Below, piece after piece: positions 21,218 through 33,578 of a DNA stretch of 64,000 nucleotides. The notes below the pieces were generated by a model. That model ran no database searches, had not been told where the DNA came from, and saw only the letters and a program-made list of their open reading frames with translations. Within the stretch, counting starts at the first letter, position 1, and every line of letters begins with the position of its first letter. The stretch is from positions 137,643,990-137,707,989 of the forward strand of contig CP136067.1 of NCBI GenBank assembly GCA_032622095.1, in the 5' to 3' direction. Source of the DNA: Siphonodentalium dalli. Lineage: Eukaryota; Mollusca; Scaphopoda; Gadilida; Siphonodentaliidae. Made by a program: the position numbers and the translations under genes.

Positions 21218-21562
21218 GATAAGACACTCACAATGGATAGATGTGAACATCATTTAAAGATGGATTATCTCTTTAAATAATTTTTTTTAGATAGTTTCCT
21301 GGGTGTGAAATAATACCTATGAGTTGTAAATCCCTCCCCAGAAATGATTCTATCAATTAATATTGATTTTATTTTTCTATTATTTTATTCAATTAATGGG
21401 ACACATCTTTGTTCTATAAATAAAACTTTTAGATAGAGGCCTCCAACGTGGTGCTCCGAACGAATGCAAGCCGCAAAAGTCTCCGATTGATTGTATCTAT
21501 TGTAATATTAAGTGCGATAAGTAGATAAAACCTAGAGTGTACCATATGCTTATTTTAAATAA
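21218..21562. other. No gene seen
   Basis: AT-rich sequence without repeats or exons that I can support. Confidence 0.5.
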
Positions 21563-21908
21563 TTAACCCTTTACCCAACAGAACGGCCCTGTGCCAATGC
21601 ATTCTCTTATATATGCGAGTCGACCATAGGTCGCCTCGCATATATAAGAGAATGCATTGGCTTAACACATATTAAAAATGATAAAATTGTCAAAGAATGT
21701 AGAAAAATATTATAAAAAATGTTAAAAAATGTAAGAACAAATATAAAATTGGTCGACTCGCATATATAAGAGAATGCATTGGCACAGGGCATAACTGTAA
21801 CCATCACAATGTGGTCAATGAACCGGATCCAATGATATCCATATTTGTATTCTGTTATTGAGACAGACCGAAGATATTTTTTGGCCGCTTTGTTGGGTAA
21901 AGGGTTAA
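21563..21908. mobile_element. TTAA/CCCTTTACCCAACA element, one hairpin damaged
   Basis: Ends as in 17070-17459. The first hairpin (21591-21661) is complete, but of the second only the right arm remains (21752-21785). Confidence 0.9.
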
Positions 21909-22257
21909 TAACTGTAAATAACATACAAATGCAAATAAAAAAGACTCGTGAGTTTCAGGGACCATTATTGAATGGCAAAGAGTTATTTTATGCAAACAAA
22001 ATCCAAATAAAATCAATATTAATTGATAGACCGTCATGGATGTGTTTCCGGACAGGGGTCCTCGATTCGTATTTATTATTTCATACCCAGGATACTATAT
22101 AGATCATGTTGCGGAAGAGATAATCCACCTTTATAGAGACATAAGGCACTGAATGGGTAAATGTGATAAATCATTTAGAAGAACATGGTAAAAATAGAGA
22201 GACTTTATTCTTACTTTTATAAGCCTGTTGTAAAATAACGGGAAGTACAGTAATTCC

Positions 22258-22374
22258 CTAAATAATCGACTCCTTAACCACAGCAGAATTATGGGTAAAT
22301 TTTCAGGATTTAGTCCTGAAAAGTTACCCATAAATCTGCTGTGGTTAAGGAGTCGTTTATTTAGGGCATTACTG
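22258..22374. mobile_element. CAGTAATGC-family MITE lacking its centre
   Basis: TA-flanked. Both arms are present ('ccacagcagaattatgggta' and complement), but the central region with 'gaaagctctc' is deleted, leaving 117 bp. Confidence 0.85.
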
Positions 22375-22557
22375 TATTATGTTATTGATCTGTCCGTTCA
22401 TTTTTTTAGTTTCCGGATAACTTTAGTAAGACTGAACTGAATGGAATGAAATTGGTATGTAAGTTTACTGGCCCAAAATATGGGTCAAGTTTGAATTTGG
22501 GTTCCCCCTGCCAATTGTCACCAAAGTGATGGCTCTTTGTTGGAATTACCACACAGA

Positions 22558-22664
22558 CAGTAATGCTCTAATTAATGGACCTATTAACCACAGCAGAATT
22601 ATGGGTAACTTTTCAGGATTTAGTCGGAAATATGGCTTGTTGCCATTCATCGGAAAGCTCTCGG
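22558..22664. mobile_element. Left arm of a CAGTAATGC-family MITE
   Basis: From cagtaatgctctaatta to gaaagctctcgg. The right arm is missing. Confidence 0.8.
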
Positions 22665-23355
22665 CTTTCATGAGCTGGACTCAGCTGCTCTTTTAACCGA
22701 AATGGGAAATTGGGTCGAGAATAAATTGGGCAACCGACCGGAAGTTTGAGATGAACACACACAATTCGATCGCTGTTTCCGACATTCCAACTACACAAAA
22801 GCAAGACACCACACCCATAAACTGTTAAACTGTACTTGCTGATGTAAATATCACTTATTTAAAACGATTCTAGAACATCTATTGGCATAAAGACAATCTG
22901 ATTCGATAGCAATTCCGAAGCGGTGTTCCCAAACTTCCCCACCGAATTTGTGGTCTCCGGTGACTCGAAAAGTAAACAATCGCTACAAAGGCGCATTCCA
23001 TGCTCTCATGACCACTGCCATGTCATATTAGTATTGACACGAAGCTGGATAAATGCTAATACTAATGGTGGAATAGTTATGTAATACAAAATTCGACTTG
23101 GTTTGCGAACTTTTTAAAGTATCACTACCCCCAGTGATGCGGGAAACGACACTTGACTCGACTGATAGATATTGTCGCTACCAAGCGTATCTAAGGGCCT
23201 TGACCAATCAAATGCACGCATTTTAGTCAAAGCGAAAGTAGTTGTAATTATAATGAAAATAAGAACAAAGTTTTTTTTCATCGTCTTCTTGGTAATAAAT
23301 TGTGTATGATTTTTCAGATGTGCCTACCATGAATTCTTGGAGACACAGTCTCCCA
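22665..23355. other. No gene seen
   Basis: About 690 bp with no recognisable repeat end, exon or RNA. Words 'ctgattcgatagcaattccg' resemble 14610-14625, which suggests old repeat. Confidence 0.5.
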
Positions 23356-23733
23356 TTAACCCTTTACCCAACAGAAGGGCCCTGTGCCAATGCATTCTCT
23401 TATATATGCGAGTCGACCATAGGTCGCCTCGCATATATAAGAGAATGCATTGGCTTAACACATTAAAAATTATAAAATTGTTAAAGAATGTAAGAAAAAA
23501 TGGTAAAAAGTTTTTTTTTAGGCAAATGCATTCTCTTATATATGCGAGGCGACCTATGGTCGACTCGCATATATAAGAGAATGCATTGGCACAGGGCATA
23601 ACTGTAACTATCACAATGTGGTCAAGGAGCCGGTTCCAATGATATCCATATTTGTATGGTTTTATTGAGACAGACCGAAGATATTTTAGGCTGTTGAAGC
23701 TTTATTTGGCCGGTTTGTTGGGTAAAGGGTTAA
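23356..23733. mobile_element. TTAA/CCCTTTACCCAACA element with two hairpins
   Basis: Complete copy (378 bp), hairpins at 23388-23456 and 23522-23590. Its right TTAA (23730-23733) is also the left TTAA of the next element. Confidence 0.9.
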
Positions 23734-23978
23734 CCCTTTCTATACTAAATACTCATTATCCCATAGGAAATGTTCAGATAATAAGTTCAACAAACGACCT
23801 TAGGTCATTAGGTTATTATCTGAACATTTCCCCACCAGTGAATAGTAAACCTTCTTGCACTTTACTATCTTTTCGTCTGCTCATTTATCCCGAACACCCC
23901 TCCAAATTAATAATAGACCATTCCATTGTATACTTTTATGACTGAGTGGGAAAATCCATTCAGTATAGAAAGGGTTCA
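23730..23978. mobile_element. TTAA/CCCTTTCTATACTAAAT element
   Basis: Starts TTAACCCTTTCTATACTAAA and ends 'cagtatagaaagggttca', the last TTAA mutated to TTCA. Inner arms 'atgttcagataataagttca' and its complement form a hairpin. Sisters at 33100-33340 and 40070-40351. Confidence 0.85.
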
Positions 23979-24352
23979 GATTGCCAGTCTAGAATTACCA
24001 AAGTGATTGGTTGATATTTAATAGTTTATATTGCATGTATAGACATTTATCCTTATATGGTGCATGCTTATTATAATTATCCTATGAAACATACTAATTG
24101 TAACTTATTGCATGCTTATTTTACATTTTGCCTCATCTAACTTTTGTGATAACGAAATTCATCAAATGCTATTTTTGTACATAATGTTATTAAAATGGTG
24201 AAAAATCAGTTGAGCCTTCTTTGTTCAATGGGGGTTTTTGCAGTGGGGAGAGTTTTCTGTGGAGGTCCAGTGGTTAGCGCGTCGGACTAATCTTCGCTGT
24301 CAACACAGCGAGAGGAAATCGCAGCCGGCCACTGGTCTGATGTGAGTTTCAC

Positions 24353-25718
24353 GGGTAGGGTTCTCTGTTCCGAAGGTTCATTGTTCCGAAGGTTCATTAT
24401 TCCGAAGGTTCGCTATTCTGAAGGTTCATTGTTCCGAAGGTTCCCTATTCCGAAGGTTCACTATTCCGAATGTTTTCTATTCTGGGCGTATTTAACCAGA
24501 AATGAATCAAAATTTGCACCCCCACAAAAAAACACACGAGGAATGAAAAATACTATTACGCTAGTATTCACATATAGTACATTTATACACCCCGTTCTAA
24601 TTGCCAGATTGTCCCAGATGTCGTTTATTAATAGCAAGAAGACAGTATCAGTTTATTGTTTATTATGGACAGTTGAAAACACGATGACTGCACATGTATG
24701 ACTGAAATAAACTACAGGTAAGAAATACAGTCTGTCCGAACTGTCAATCTGAAAGAAACATCAAAATTAAAGGCCCACTTAATTTTCGAACCCCCAGATC
24801 ACATATATAAAATATATGCCATATTATATACCATTTGAAATAGGAAGCTCTCTAACATTGTATTATCAACTTATCCGGTGTAATAAACTGTGAACATGTT
24901 GTTTTTGCTGAGGTACAGACATGTTTTTGTGCTTAAGTTTCATCTGGTTTTGTTGCGCAAAGTATATTATTTTCAATGGAGGGGGAATAACTCTATATTT
25001 TAAAGATTGAGTTATTCCATTGAAAATACATTTTAGTTTAAATTCTGGGAGCCATTACGGGGGAATATTTTTGTGATTTCATCTGTATTCTATTCTCTAT
25101 GGATTTCTTCTGAGAAACAGACGTTTCACATGGTGATGAATTATAGTACTTTAATCATATTTTGTGGCATAGATTGTTATTAAACCGTATATCAAGGCAC
25201 TATCAAAAATTAAGTGGGCCTTTAAAGTCAATACAAAGTCACAATTGCAGTTAGGTTATCCGTCTATCCAGCGTTACAGCTACGCAGTATGTTATGGCGC
25301 TCCAGTATTCATTGCGCGTTATAGCCCCACTGTTAGAATCCGCCTTTATCTGGTGTATTCATACCTCTAAGATTATTGAGATATAACATAATACGTGATG
25401 GCATTAAATCGTATGGAAACATAGCAATTGTGTGGGCTGCGTGACGTGAATACATATTGAGAAATAACGTCATACGTAATGACATTCAATATCAAGGAAA
25501 CCCGTGAAAACCCAAAAAATCACATTTATTGTTTTAATATTTTAAGTTATTTCCTTCATAAAAAGAGTCTTCGTGATAAGGAACCCTCTCAATACTTTAG
25601 AATATAGAATTAAACTTTAAAATAACAAAACCTTCGGAATAGCGAACCTTCAGAATAGTGAACCTTCGGAATAGCGAACCTTCGGAATAGCGAACCTTCG
25701 GAATAGAGACATGTCCCC
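24353..25718. mobile_element. 1366-bp TIR element built of 17-bp tandem repeats, 9-bp target duplication
   Basis: The left TIR (24353-24480) is about seven copies of a 17-bp unit like 'ttccgaaggttcactat'. The right TIR (25625-25705) is the same unit inverted, about five copies. GAGTTTCAC flanks both sides (24344-24352 and 25719-25727). A 9-bp duplication with long TIRs fits a Mutator-like (MULE) element, but no transposase is present, so the superfamily is tentative. A TTAA element (24767-25225) is nested within. Confidence 0.7.
24767..25225. mobile_element. TTAA-flanked AGGCCCACTTAATTTTCG element, nested
   Basis: TTAAAGGCCCACTTAATTTT at the left and AAAATTAAGTGGGCCTTTAA at the right, 459 bp, inserted into the 17-bp-repeat element. 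Confidence 0.9.
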
Positions 25719-25770
25719 GAGTTTCACACAGCAGTGGCTTGACCAAATTGATCGATTTGCAATTGTTGGA

Positions 25771-26360
25771 TTGTATGATGTTCAAATTTCGCACCCATGG
25801 ATTGATTATCTATTATTAAATATTTTGGAACTTCTGTCTGTGTGTATGTATGTATGTATGTGTCTTATACACTCAAAAACTGCTTGACCGATCCAACTCA
25901 AATTTGGTATGTAGGCCTACTTTGATCCTGGGAACAATATGTGCATGTCCAATTTCACGTGCAACCTCATTCATATACATTCTTAATGCTCATGTTGGCA
26001 TGTTTCTGGACCGATGGAACAATAGTTTTTTTCATTCTCCTAATATTCTGTCCAGACGGAGGCGATCACAAAGAAATCCCTAAATAGCCTGGACGAAGTC
26101 GTGCACATCAGCTAGTTATTGATAAAGATGCAGACACAGCACATCTTTTGTTACATGCTTGTTCATATTTACAAATCTGGACGGAACATGCATTCATATG
26201 CATCCTGTTGACATCACACAATGTAAATGACATTTTACATCAACTACGAAACAGAAGCTATAAAATAAAACCATCAAACATGATAAAACAAGCCCTGTGC
26301 TTGTATAAATCTTGCAAATCTTGTTTTTAATTCAGGGATTCTAGGACGGGTGGCATATAA
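25771..26360. other. No gene seen; short repeats
   Basis: Contains (TGTA)n at 25844-25860 and a segment 'tgcttgtataaatcttgcaaatct' (26299) that recurs at 26788, on the far side of the next element. Confidence 0.5.
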
Positions 26361-26751
26361 TTAACCCTTTACCCAACAGAATGGCCCTGTGCCAATGCAT
26401 TCTCTTATATATGCGAGTCGACCATAGGTCGCCTCGCATATATAAGAGAATGCATTGGCTTAACACATTAAAAATTATAAAATTGTTAAAGAATGTAAGA
26501 AAAAATGGTAAAAAGTGTTAAAAAAAAGATTTTTTATAGGCCAATGCATTCTCTTATATATGCGAGGCGACCTATGGTCGACTCGCATATATAAGAGAAT
26601 GCATTGGCACAGGGCATAACTGTAACCATCACAATGTGGTCAATGAGCCGGTTCCAATGATATCCATATTTGTATGGTTTTATTGAGACAGACCCAAGAT
26701 AATTTAGGCTGTTGAAGCTTTATTTGGCCGGTTTGTTGGGTAAAGGGTTAA
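26361..26751. mobile_element. TTAA/CCCTTTACCCAACA element with two hairpins
   Basis: Complete copy, hairpins at 26390-26458 and 26539-26608, TTAA at both ends. On both sides stands 'ctaggacgggtggcat' (26340 and 26809), so the element lies between two copies of an older duplicated segment. Confidence 0.9.
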
Positions 26752-27069
26752 TGGGGTTTTCACTATGATAAAACGAGCCCTGTATGTGCTTGTATAAATC
26801 TTGCAAATCTAGGACGGGTGGCATGTTATTAACACAGGACACGTGTGTTAATGGGTTTGTCACTACGGAACTTGTGCCATCGCGGAAGAATAGAATTTGA
26901 AACTGCGACTCATTTTATCCTTACGTGCTAGCGCTCGTGCTGTATTAACAATCTGTATTTACAGAACCTCCCAGAGATAGAAGCATGTACTGCTGAATCA
27001 ATCTTCAAGCAGTGACTGTCCGGTCCCATTAGCATTCTCGAAAACGTCTGCCATACTTCACCGGACTAT
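26752..27069. other. No gene seen
   Basis: Second copy of the 'gataaaac.agccctgt' segment, then unique sequence. Confidence 0.5.
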
Positions 27070-28220
27070 TTGATCCATTTTTATGTTTACCCATACCATA
27101 GTATGGTAAACATAGTGTCGTTGCCCGGATTGACCACTCGTCGTTGGTCCGTCTGTCTGTCTGTCCGTAGACACTTTACGAGTAATGCGATAACTCAAAC
27201 ATTTTCTATCCGATCGAAACCAAATTTTGTATATGGGTTTCTCAGCCCAAAATACAGATCGAGTTCGAATATGGGTTTGATCCGAGTTTTTTTTAGGGAG
27301 TTATGGCCCTTTTTCAACTTAGAATTCATGCATTCTGCCATAATTAAAAAAAAATTCATCTGACCATAACCAAATTTAGTATGTGAGTTGCTCAGTCCAA
27401 AATACATATCGAGTTCAAATATGGGTTTGATCCCATATTTTTTAATGGAGTTATGGCCCTTTGACATAGAAATCATGCATGTTTCGATAAATCTACAATT
27501 TTTCAACTGATAGGAACCAAATTTTGTATGTGAGTTTCTCAACTCAAAATACAGGTCGAGTTCGAATATGGGTTTGATCCGATATATTTTAATGGAGTTA
27601 TGGTCTTTTGATTATTTTATTTATGGCTAAAATATATCAAAGATACCCAGTTGCACTGTCCAAATAGAATCTAATAAATCAGGTTTGAATTTGTCTTCTC
27701 ACACAGAGTTAGTATCCAGTTACAATGCCATGAATTGTCTCTCTGTCTTGCATTGAGATAATTAACTACTAGCATGTGTTGGCCATATCATATACTATCT
27801 CTGTATATACTTTATACTCTATAAAGTATCTCTGGCCATATGCTGGGGATAGCATAGATGGAATGTTTCTACTATATATTTTATATGCATGGTTATTTAA
27901 ATTCCATCTTAAAGGCATAATCTGGTTTCATTGTTTAATAGCATTACTATTGGAGATTAATAATGTGATTGTGTTTAGTAAATTTGTTGGACATTAATTT
28001 CAATTGATTACAAATGTGAATTGAAATATTAAAGGGGCACACCAGGTTTGATATATTTTTCTTGTACTCTGCAAGTACACTTTAGGCATAATGCGATAAC
28101 TCTAACATTTTCTATTTGATCGGAACCAAATTTTGTATATGAGTTTCTCAGCCCACAATACAGTTTGAGTTTGAATATGGTTTCGATCCAATTTATTTAA
28201 AGGAGTTATGACCCTTTTTC
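27070..28220. repeat. Dispersed repeat with 130-150-bp internal units
   Basis: Starts near 'taccataccatagtatggtaaaca' and (GTCT)n. Units with 'aaccaaattttgtatatg', 'tctcagcccaaaatacag' and 'atatgggtttgatccga' recur at about 27220, 27370, 27505 and 28125. The same words occur at 4540-4610. Reading frames through it are not genes. Confidence 0.7.
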
Positions 28221-28727
28221 GAAAACAAATTTGAAAAAAATAATTTTATTTTTTTTATTTTTATGTTTTATAATAATAATAATAAAAAAAATGTCAGTGA
28301 CTCTTTCATTGGTTTTCATTTAGATATTGATGATTATGATACACTTTGATAAAAAGGTTCCCAATCTTTTTTTTAAATAATTAAAAACAATTTTTTTTAA
28401 GTTAAACCAATTTGAAAAAACTAACACAATTAGGTTGTGGTGGTTTAGCATTACCGATCCTGTAAGAGTGTATTCTCTTATATAAATGCCAGTGACCCAT
28501 AAATTCCAATAATTTGTGTGATGTAAATTTGTCTATAATAGTACATAAACAGTATACTCTATAATTCAACACCAAAACTCATTTATCCGATCATAGTAAA
28601 TTTATATCGCCAAGGGATGGGTTAACATCTGCCGATCGTGATCGGCCTCTCGTTTAAAACTGGAATTCCCTCAGTTTTAGCAAACAGGGAAGTATAGTAT
28701 AAACAAGAGGTGTGCACTCGCGTGCTA
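28221..28727. other. No gene seen; A/T homopolymer-rich
   Basis: Runs of T and A around 28230-28420. 'gtgtattctcttatataaa' at 28468 is a remnant of the hairpin arm found in the TTAA elements. Confidence 0.5.
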
Positions 28728-29383
28728 GCATACCCCCACTGTGGCAAATTCAACCCGCATTATCCGTAAACCCAACAAAAAAGATTTATAACTTTAAAGA
28801 AAAATTTGGATTAATAATATCGATATGGTGTCGCAAGAAGCTTGTACAGAAAAAAATATTCAAATTGGTTCATATTTGTTTGAATGATTGCAGAAACCCA
28901 AAAAAGGGTAGAGACCCATATTCGAAGAAACTTCCGGAAAATATCCTAACTTGTTAGCATCCACAATAAAAAAATCCCAAATTTTTCTAAGTCAAAATAA
29001 GTCGAAAATGAAGTGTAATGTTAGGAAAAACAATCCGAGCCAACCCTGAGCCGCATCATGTAGAGAGGGTGTTGTGAGAAGCATATATACCAAAAATTAT
29101 TGAAATCGGTTCATATTTGTTAAAGTTATTAAGTCGGACAGAATTTTCTAAGTAAAAAAGTAAGGCGTAACTTTAAAAAAGAAAGTCTGACCGCACCGCA
29201 ATTAGCATCATGCAGAGAGACGGTCCTAAGGAGATTGCATACAAAAAATTATTGAAATAGGTTCATAGTTGTTCGAGTTATGAGGTCGGACGGATGGACG
29301 GACACACGGAGGGAGAATGTGTGACGGACAGACACAGTCAATCCAGTATACCCCCCCATTTTCTTCGAAAGTGGGGGTATAAT
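28728..29383. repeat. Dispersed repeat between TACCCCCAC and GTGGGGGTA
   Basis: The outer words 'catacccccactgtgg' and 'gaaagtgggggtataatt' are inverted. Inside are repeated words 'ttcatatttgtt' and 'gtcggacgga'. A related family lies at 62285-62870. No coding capacity. Confidence 0.65.
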
Positions 29384-29767
29384 TAGGCATGGACACACTT
29401 GTATATAACCTACTAAGCTTCAATTTGTTTCAGTTTTAACTCAAAAATTACAAATTTCTTTGTAGCAAACCATTTCTCATCTGTTTTTGAGCCCCCCCCC
29501 CCCGTTTTAAATTTTTACCATACCATGAGGGAAAGAAACACACAACACATATCTGTTGCATAAAATACAAACAAGCATTTATTCCTTGTTCACAATAAAT
29601 AACATTAACATAAATCAACAAAACAGACCTTGTCCCTATAAAATCAGTGCTCTGTGCACAAGTTAGTATAATAATCTGGCATCATCTGACAACCTAAACT
29701 CAACTATTAAAGTCATATTCAGCAATTATAGTTCAATATTGATATTGCTTTTCCAAGAACTTGAATA
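29384..29767. other. No gene seen; poly-C run
   Basis: A run of C at 29492-29504, otherwise AT-rich unique sequence. Confidence 0.5.
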
Positions 29768-29967
29768 TTAACCCTTTCAGTGCCAAGTCCGATTTTTGTA
29801 TCAACCCATATTTCCTGGATCATTTTTCAAATTTATTGATTATAATAATGTGATACATTGATGGAAAGAGCTCCAAGAGCTTTTTCCATCATATAATCAA
29901 TAAATTTGAAAAATGATCAAGGAAATATGGTTGATAAAAAAATCGGACTTGGCACTGAAAGGGTTAA
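29768..29967. mobile_element. TTAACCCTTTCAGTGCC hairpin element, 200 bp
   Basis: TTAACCCTTTCAGTGCCAAG at the left, its inverse at the right (cttggcactgaaagggttaa). The whole element is an almost perfect palindrome. Related: 37176-37305 (centre lost), 18788-18905 (half), and the ends of 44398-45427. Confidence 0.9.
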
Positions 29968-30807
29968 CCCCAATAATTTTATTACGATAACAGGACTAGT
30001 CAATTATTAGTCAGCCTAGAGTTTTTCGCTCATTTTACTTCTACTTTCTACTTATGGTGGTTCTCCTGCGAATTGACAGATTAAATTTAAGGTACTCAAT
30101 TCGATTAAGCACCCCTAAATTACTATTTCATTGGCTTCGGGGGTAAAAAAAATATTTTACTATTTACAATAATAACCACTTGATTTTAGAGTTATCCATC
30201 TTACACCCGCAATTTGTCTGTTTGAGCACATGGAAGTGGACCACATCTCCAAAAATTAACAAACTTCAAAAATTTATATCTGATCACTCTGAGCTTTGTT
30301 GGGTGGGTTCCTCGACTCGAATCAAATATTTTTTTACCCCCAAAGCCAAAGAAATAGTAATTTAGGAGCGTCTAATCGGATTGAGTACCTTTAAGTAATA
30401 TGAAATAACTCTTGTTTCGATGAAGGTGATGAGTTATAACCAAAAAAATTGAAGATAAATTTACTAACACGTGCCTTATAGAATTTGTCTTCAAACTTTT
30501 CGGTTGTGACTGGATAACCTTAAATAAAAACTAAAAGTTATTTCTTAATTAATGTCAGCATGATGGTCCTTTCATAGCAACAGATGAACTAAATCATCTA
30601 AGACTCCCTTATAATTTATCATGATTTATCATGAAGTATTCCTATGAAATATTCTCCATTCATTTGCTTCCATTACATAAACAGAAGTAGTACTAATTTC
30701 AATGTGTAATACTAATTTTGTAATTGTTTCTGTAATATGTCATATTGCATCTTTTACAAAATTCATTGAATGACAAATTCCGTATTCAAGTATAATATTT
30801 GAATATA
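29968..30807. other. No gene seen; one inverted pair
   Basis: 'ttggcttcgggggtaaaaaa' (30131) and 'ttacccccaaagccaaagaa' (30336) form an inverted repeat about 200 bp apart, shared with 14924-14944. Probably an old element. No exon supported. Confidence 0.5.
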
Positions 30808-31446
30808 CAGGGTTTTTTCTGCCTATTTTGGGAATGGGTCTGGGTCCCTTCGAATTGGGGAAAAATGTGTCTTTACAGACCAAAATTGGGAATTTTCCAT
30901 GTTTTAGAAAAATTAAATTAATCACTGTTACACACAAGTAAATAGTACTAATACCGTAATTTTCGGTGTATAACGCGACTTAAACACAGGTAACTCAAAG
31001 ATGGAGTAAAATCCCAGCCCATTGAGGTCCATTTCTCAGCCTCAGGTAAGTTGAAAATTCACAGATAACAACAAGTATTTACTGTACACCTGTTTTATAT
31101 AAATCAGCAATTTATTTAGAGTTATCCTCCCCCTTTCATAAATGCGCTGACTGGTAGAGGGGAGGTAATTCGCATTTTTAAGCTAATAGTTAGGTAGCCG
31201 CGTGTACATTATACAATACGGGCTCCCGATGTCGCTGATTTACTACGGGGTTTCAGCCGTTTATCCATCGACTGAGTGTACAAAACGTCGGAAAAAAATT
31301 GATAATTATTCAATAAACCCCGATGGTATTATATACCTGTCTGCAATTGGGAATTTGGTGGTTGAAAATTTGGAATAAAAGTGCCTTTTTCCCATTGGGA
31401 ATGGGGCCGAATACCGGACCCTGAGGACACCTAAAAAAAATCCCTG
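30808..31446. mobile_element. Probable hAT MITE with CAGGG ends
   Basis: Left CAGGGTTTTTTCTGCC and right ...AAAAAATCCCTG, followed inward by 'gggaatgggtctgggtccc' and its weaker inverse. Flanking 8-mers do not match clearly. Another terminus-like word 'taccgtaattttcggtgtat' at 30953 suggests a nested element. Confidence 0.5.
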
Positions 31447-32046
31447 ATATAATATAATTATAATAGTTGAATTCAGGTTGTGTCTGACCTGGCTGATCTG
31501 TTTAACCTTCACCTTTAAAGGTCACTTTAAATGACGCCAAAGCATCCCTTATAATATGGTGCGGGATATATGCAAAATGAGGTCCCCAGGTGGTTAATTT
31601 AGTGAAGCTACCACGCATAGCGGGCTAACATCACTAAATTCACCTCCTGGGGGCCTCATATTCTCCGGAAATTATCTTGATTATCAAACCTCGTTAGAAT
31701 TTTTTATTTTTTTTAGTTTAGTTTCTCTAAATTCCCAAATTGGCAGAATTCACAATGCATAATTGAGGTTCCCAATGGGCGCACATCACCAACTGGGAAC
31801 TGAGTCTAAGTCTCTGATAGAAGAAAAGATGAGGCCATGCAGAATGAGGTCCCCCGAGAATGAATTTAGTGATTCTAAGCCCACTGTGCAGGGTAGCTTC
31901 ACTAAATTCTCCCTCCGGGGACCTAACTCTGCTAATGTCCGGCACCATATTTTGCGGTCTGCCCCAAAATGTGACAACGTTCGAGACAAAGACACATCTC
32001 ATTCATCAATCACACGATTCTAAAGAGAGGACATGTAGATGATTAA
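31447..32046. repeat. Two copies of the hairpin-headed 'AGGGTGAATT' family
   Basis: Hairpins at 31572-31665 and 31838-31933 with the 'aatgaggtccc' / 'gggacct' arms. The body between carries 'attgaggttcccaatgggcg' and 'catcaccaactgggaact' as in the other copies. Confidence 0.65.
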
Positions 32047-32645
32047 ATAGTCCGTTTCCTTCAACGTAAACCAGCTAGTGAAATCGGTTAGGATAATGCT
32101 GTTTTATGTCAAAGCCCCATACCTATATCTTTCCATAGCAGACTTTACGCCCAGATACAATGGTGGGATATTTTGTCAGTTTTATTTGATTTTACCAAAT
32201 AAATCAACACATGATGCTATATACATCGGAAAAAATGACATCTTACAGACATAATGATGTATTATAATCTAACTAATGTTAAATTGCGCATAGAGTATGC
32301 TTAAGGGTAACCTCGCTCTGTTTATATTTAATTCACACTGTCACTTTGCGAGGTCACATGAGTTCGTATTTATGTAAACAATGTGATAAAATATATTTTT
32401 CACAATACAATATTACTTTCAGTTGACAACTCTTGTGGAGGTCAGAACAAATATAACATTTTCTATGGAATAAACAGTTTACTGTCACAATTGTGACATA
32501 ATTTAGTTATTTTGGTGTTTTAGGTGAGTGGGTCAACAATGCTAAACATCGATTTTGAAAGACATATACACAGGGCTTCCATGTAAAACAGCGTTATTCT
32601 AACGGATTTCACAAGCTGGTTTACGTCAAAGGAAACAGGGACTAA
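32047..32645 (+). mobile_element. Non-autonomous element with a DNxCGGQNK transposon-protein remnant
   Basis: Left 'gtttccttcaacgtaaacca' and right 'tggtttacgtcaaaggaaac' are inverted partners over about 60 bp. After an attactttcag acceptor-like word at 32420 a short frame reads DNSCGGQNKYNIFYGINSLL. This matches the DNCGGQNKNN motif I recall from a family of transposon-borne proteins of animals (DUF7869-like). The match is short and from memory. Confidence 0.45.
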
Positions 32646-33099
32646 TGATTGATATGAATAACTTCCAATATAATAATATGAATGAGTTGATGGATGGTGG
32701 AGTATTGCACACAGACCTGTGGTCATGTGATCATTAACAAAAATGCATTAAAGATGAAATGATTTTGATGAATGACATGCTTACATGAGTCAATCTTTGT
32801 TCAGGCAAGGGCGATATTAAAGTCTGTTAAGCTCGTCAGGCTGCAATTGCGATGGCTGTATTAAAAGGATTATGCAAGACAAGTCACTCACTATTAGTGT
32901 TTGCGCTGGTCAAAAAGCCAAAAAAAATTGGGCAATCTATTTACTTAAATTTTCGCAATTGGAAGGGTATAAGATTTTATAGCACAAATTTGCACGTGAT
33001 TTCATCATGAGGGATGAAAATAACATAAAAAAAATTGCCCGACTCATTCAAAATGGATTAAGTATTCCAATTGACCTGTAATTCTGTTTGATATTTGCA
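32646..33099. other. No gene seen
   Basis: Unique AT-rich sequence with no repeat end or exon I can support. Confidence 0.5.
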
Positions 33100-33340
33100 T
33101 TAACCCATTCTATACTAAATACTCATTGACATGTAGTTCCCTTAGAAATGTTCAGATAATAAGTTCAACAAATGACCATACTATCTAAACAGTTCCCACC
33201 ACTGAATAGGAATTTATTTTCACTTTTATTATTATTATCATCTACTTATATTTCCTGGACACCAATAATGAATAATATACCATTTCAATGTATACTTTTA
33301 TAAGTTAATAGGATAATCCATTAAGTATAGAAAGGGTTAA
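33100..33340. mobile_element. TTAA element, TTCTATACTAAAT family
   Basis: TTAACCCATTCTATACTAAA at the left and 'agtatagaaagggttaa' at the right, 241 bp. The inner 'gttcagataataagttca' arm is present on the left. Confidence 0.85.
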
Positions 33341-33578
33341 CACACGCCAGAACAGCTCAAAGTATAGCCCTCCGTTGAGCATGATGGAACATGTTAATAG
33401 TCTTAAGACTCTAAACATGTTCCAGCAAGGAGTAAAGGATAGGACCATGGTAGTCACTGCATAAAGTTGGAGCCTTCTAAAAGTGGGAGGAGTAATAATA
33501 AGCAGCCATAACCCGAATTTAGGTCTCCTCCTGTGTCAAGATATGACCATAGCTGTTGAAAGTGACCTTAAACCCCAA

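Larger units (their letters stand above)
24258..25770 (+). repeat. tRNA-like SINE copy, split by a 1.4-kb element
   Basis: 'ggtccagtggttagcgcgtc' (24262) resembles a tRNA A-box region. The sequence runs to gagtttcac at 24352 and resumes at 25719 with gagtttcacacagcagtggc, as in the continuous copy at 17530-17560. Confidence 0.5.

Noticed and set aside
24353-24480. Regular 17-bp repeats resembling a CRISPR array
   Set aside because: No spacers: the units are directly adjacent. They recur inverted at the other end of the element, in an animal genome.
30953-31010. 'taccgtaattttcggtgtat' as a separate pogo-like element
   Set aside because: The matching right end could not be found within the surrounding element.
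32400-32520. Acceptor-like word followed by a short frame as a host exon
   Set aside because: It lies within a TIR element and matches a transposon-protein motif, so it is assigned to the element.
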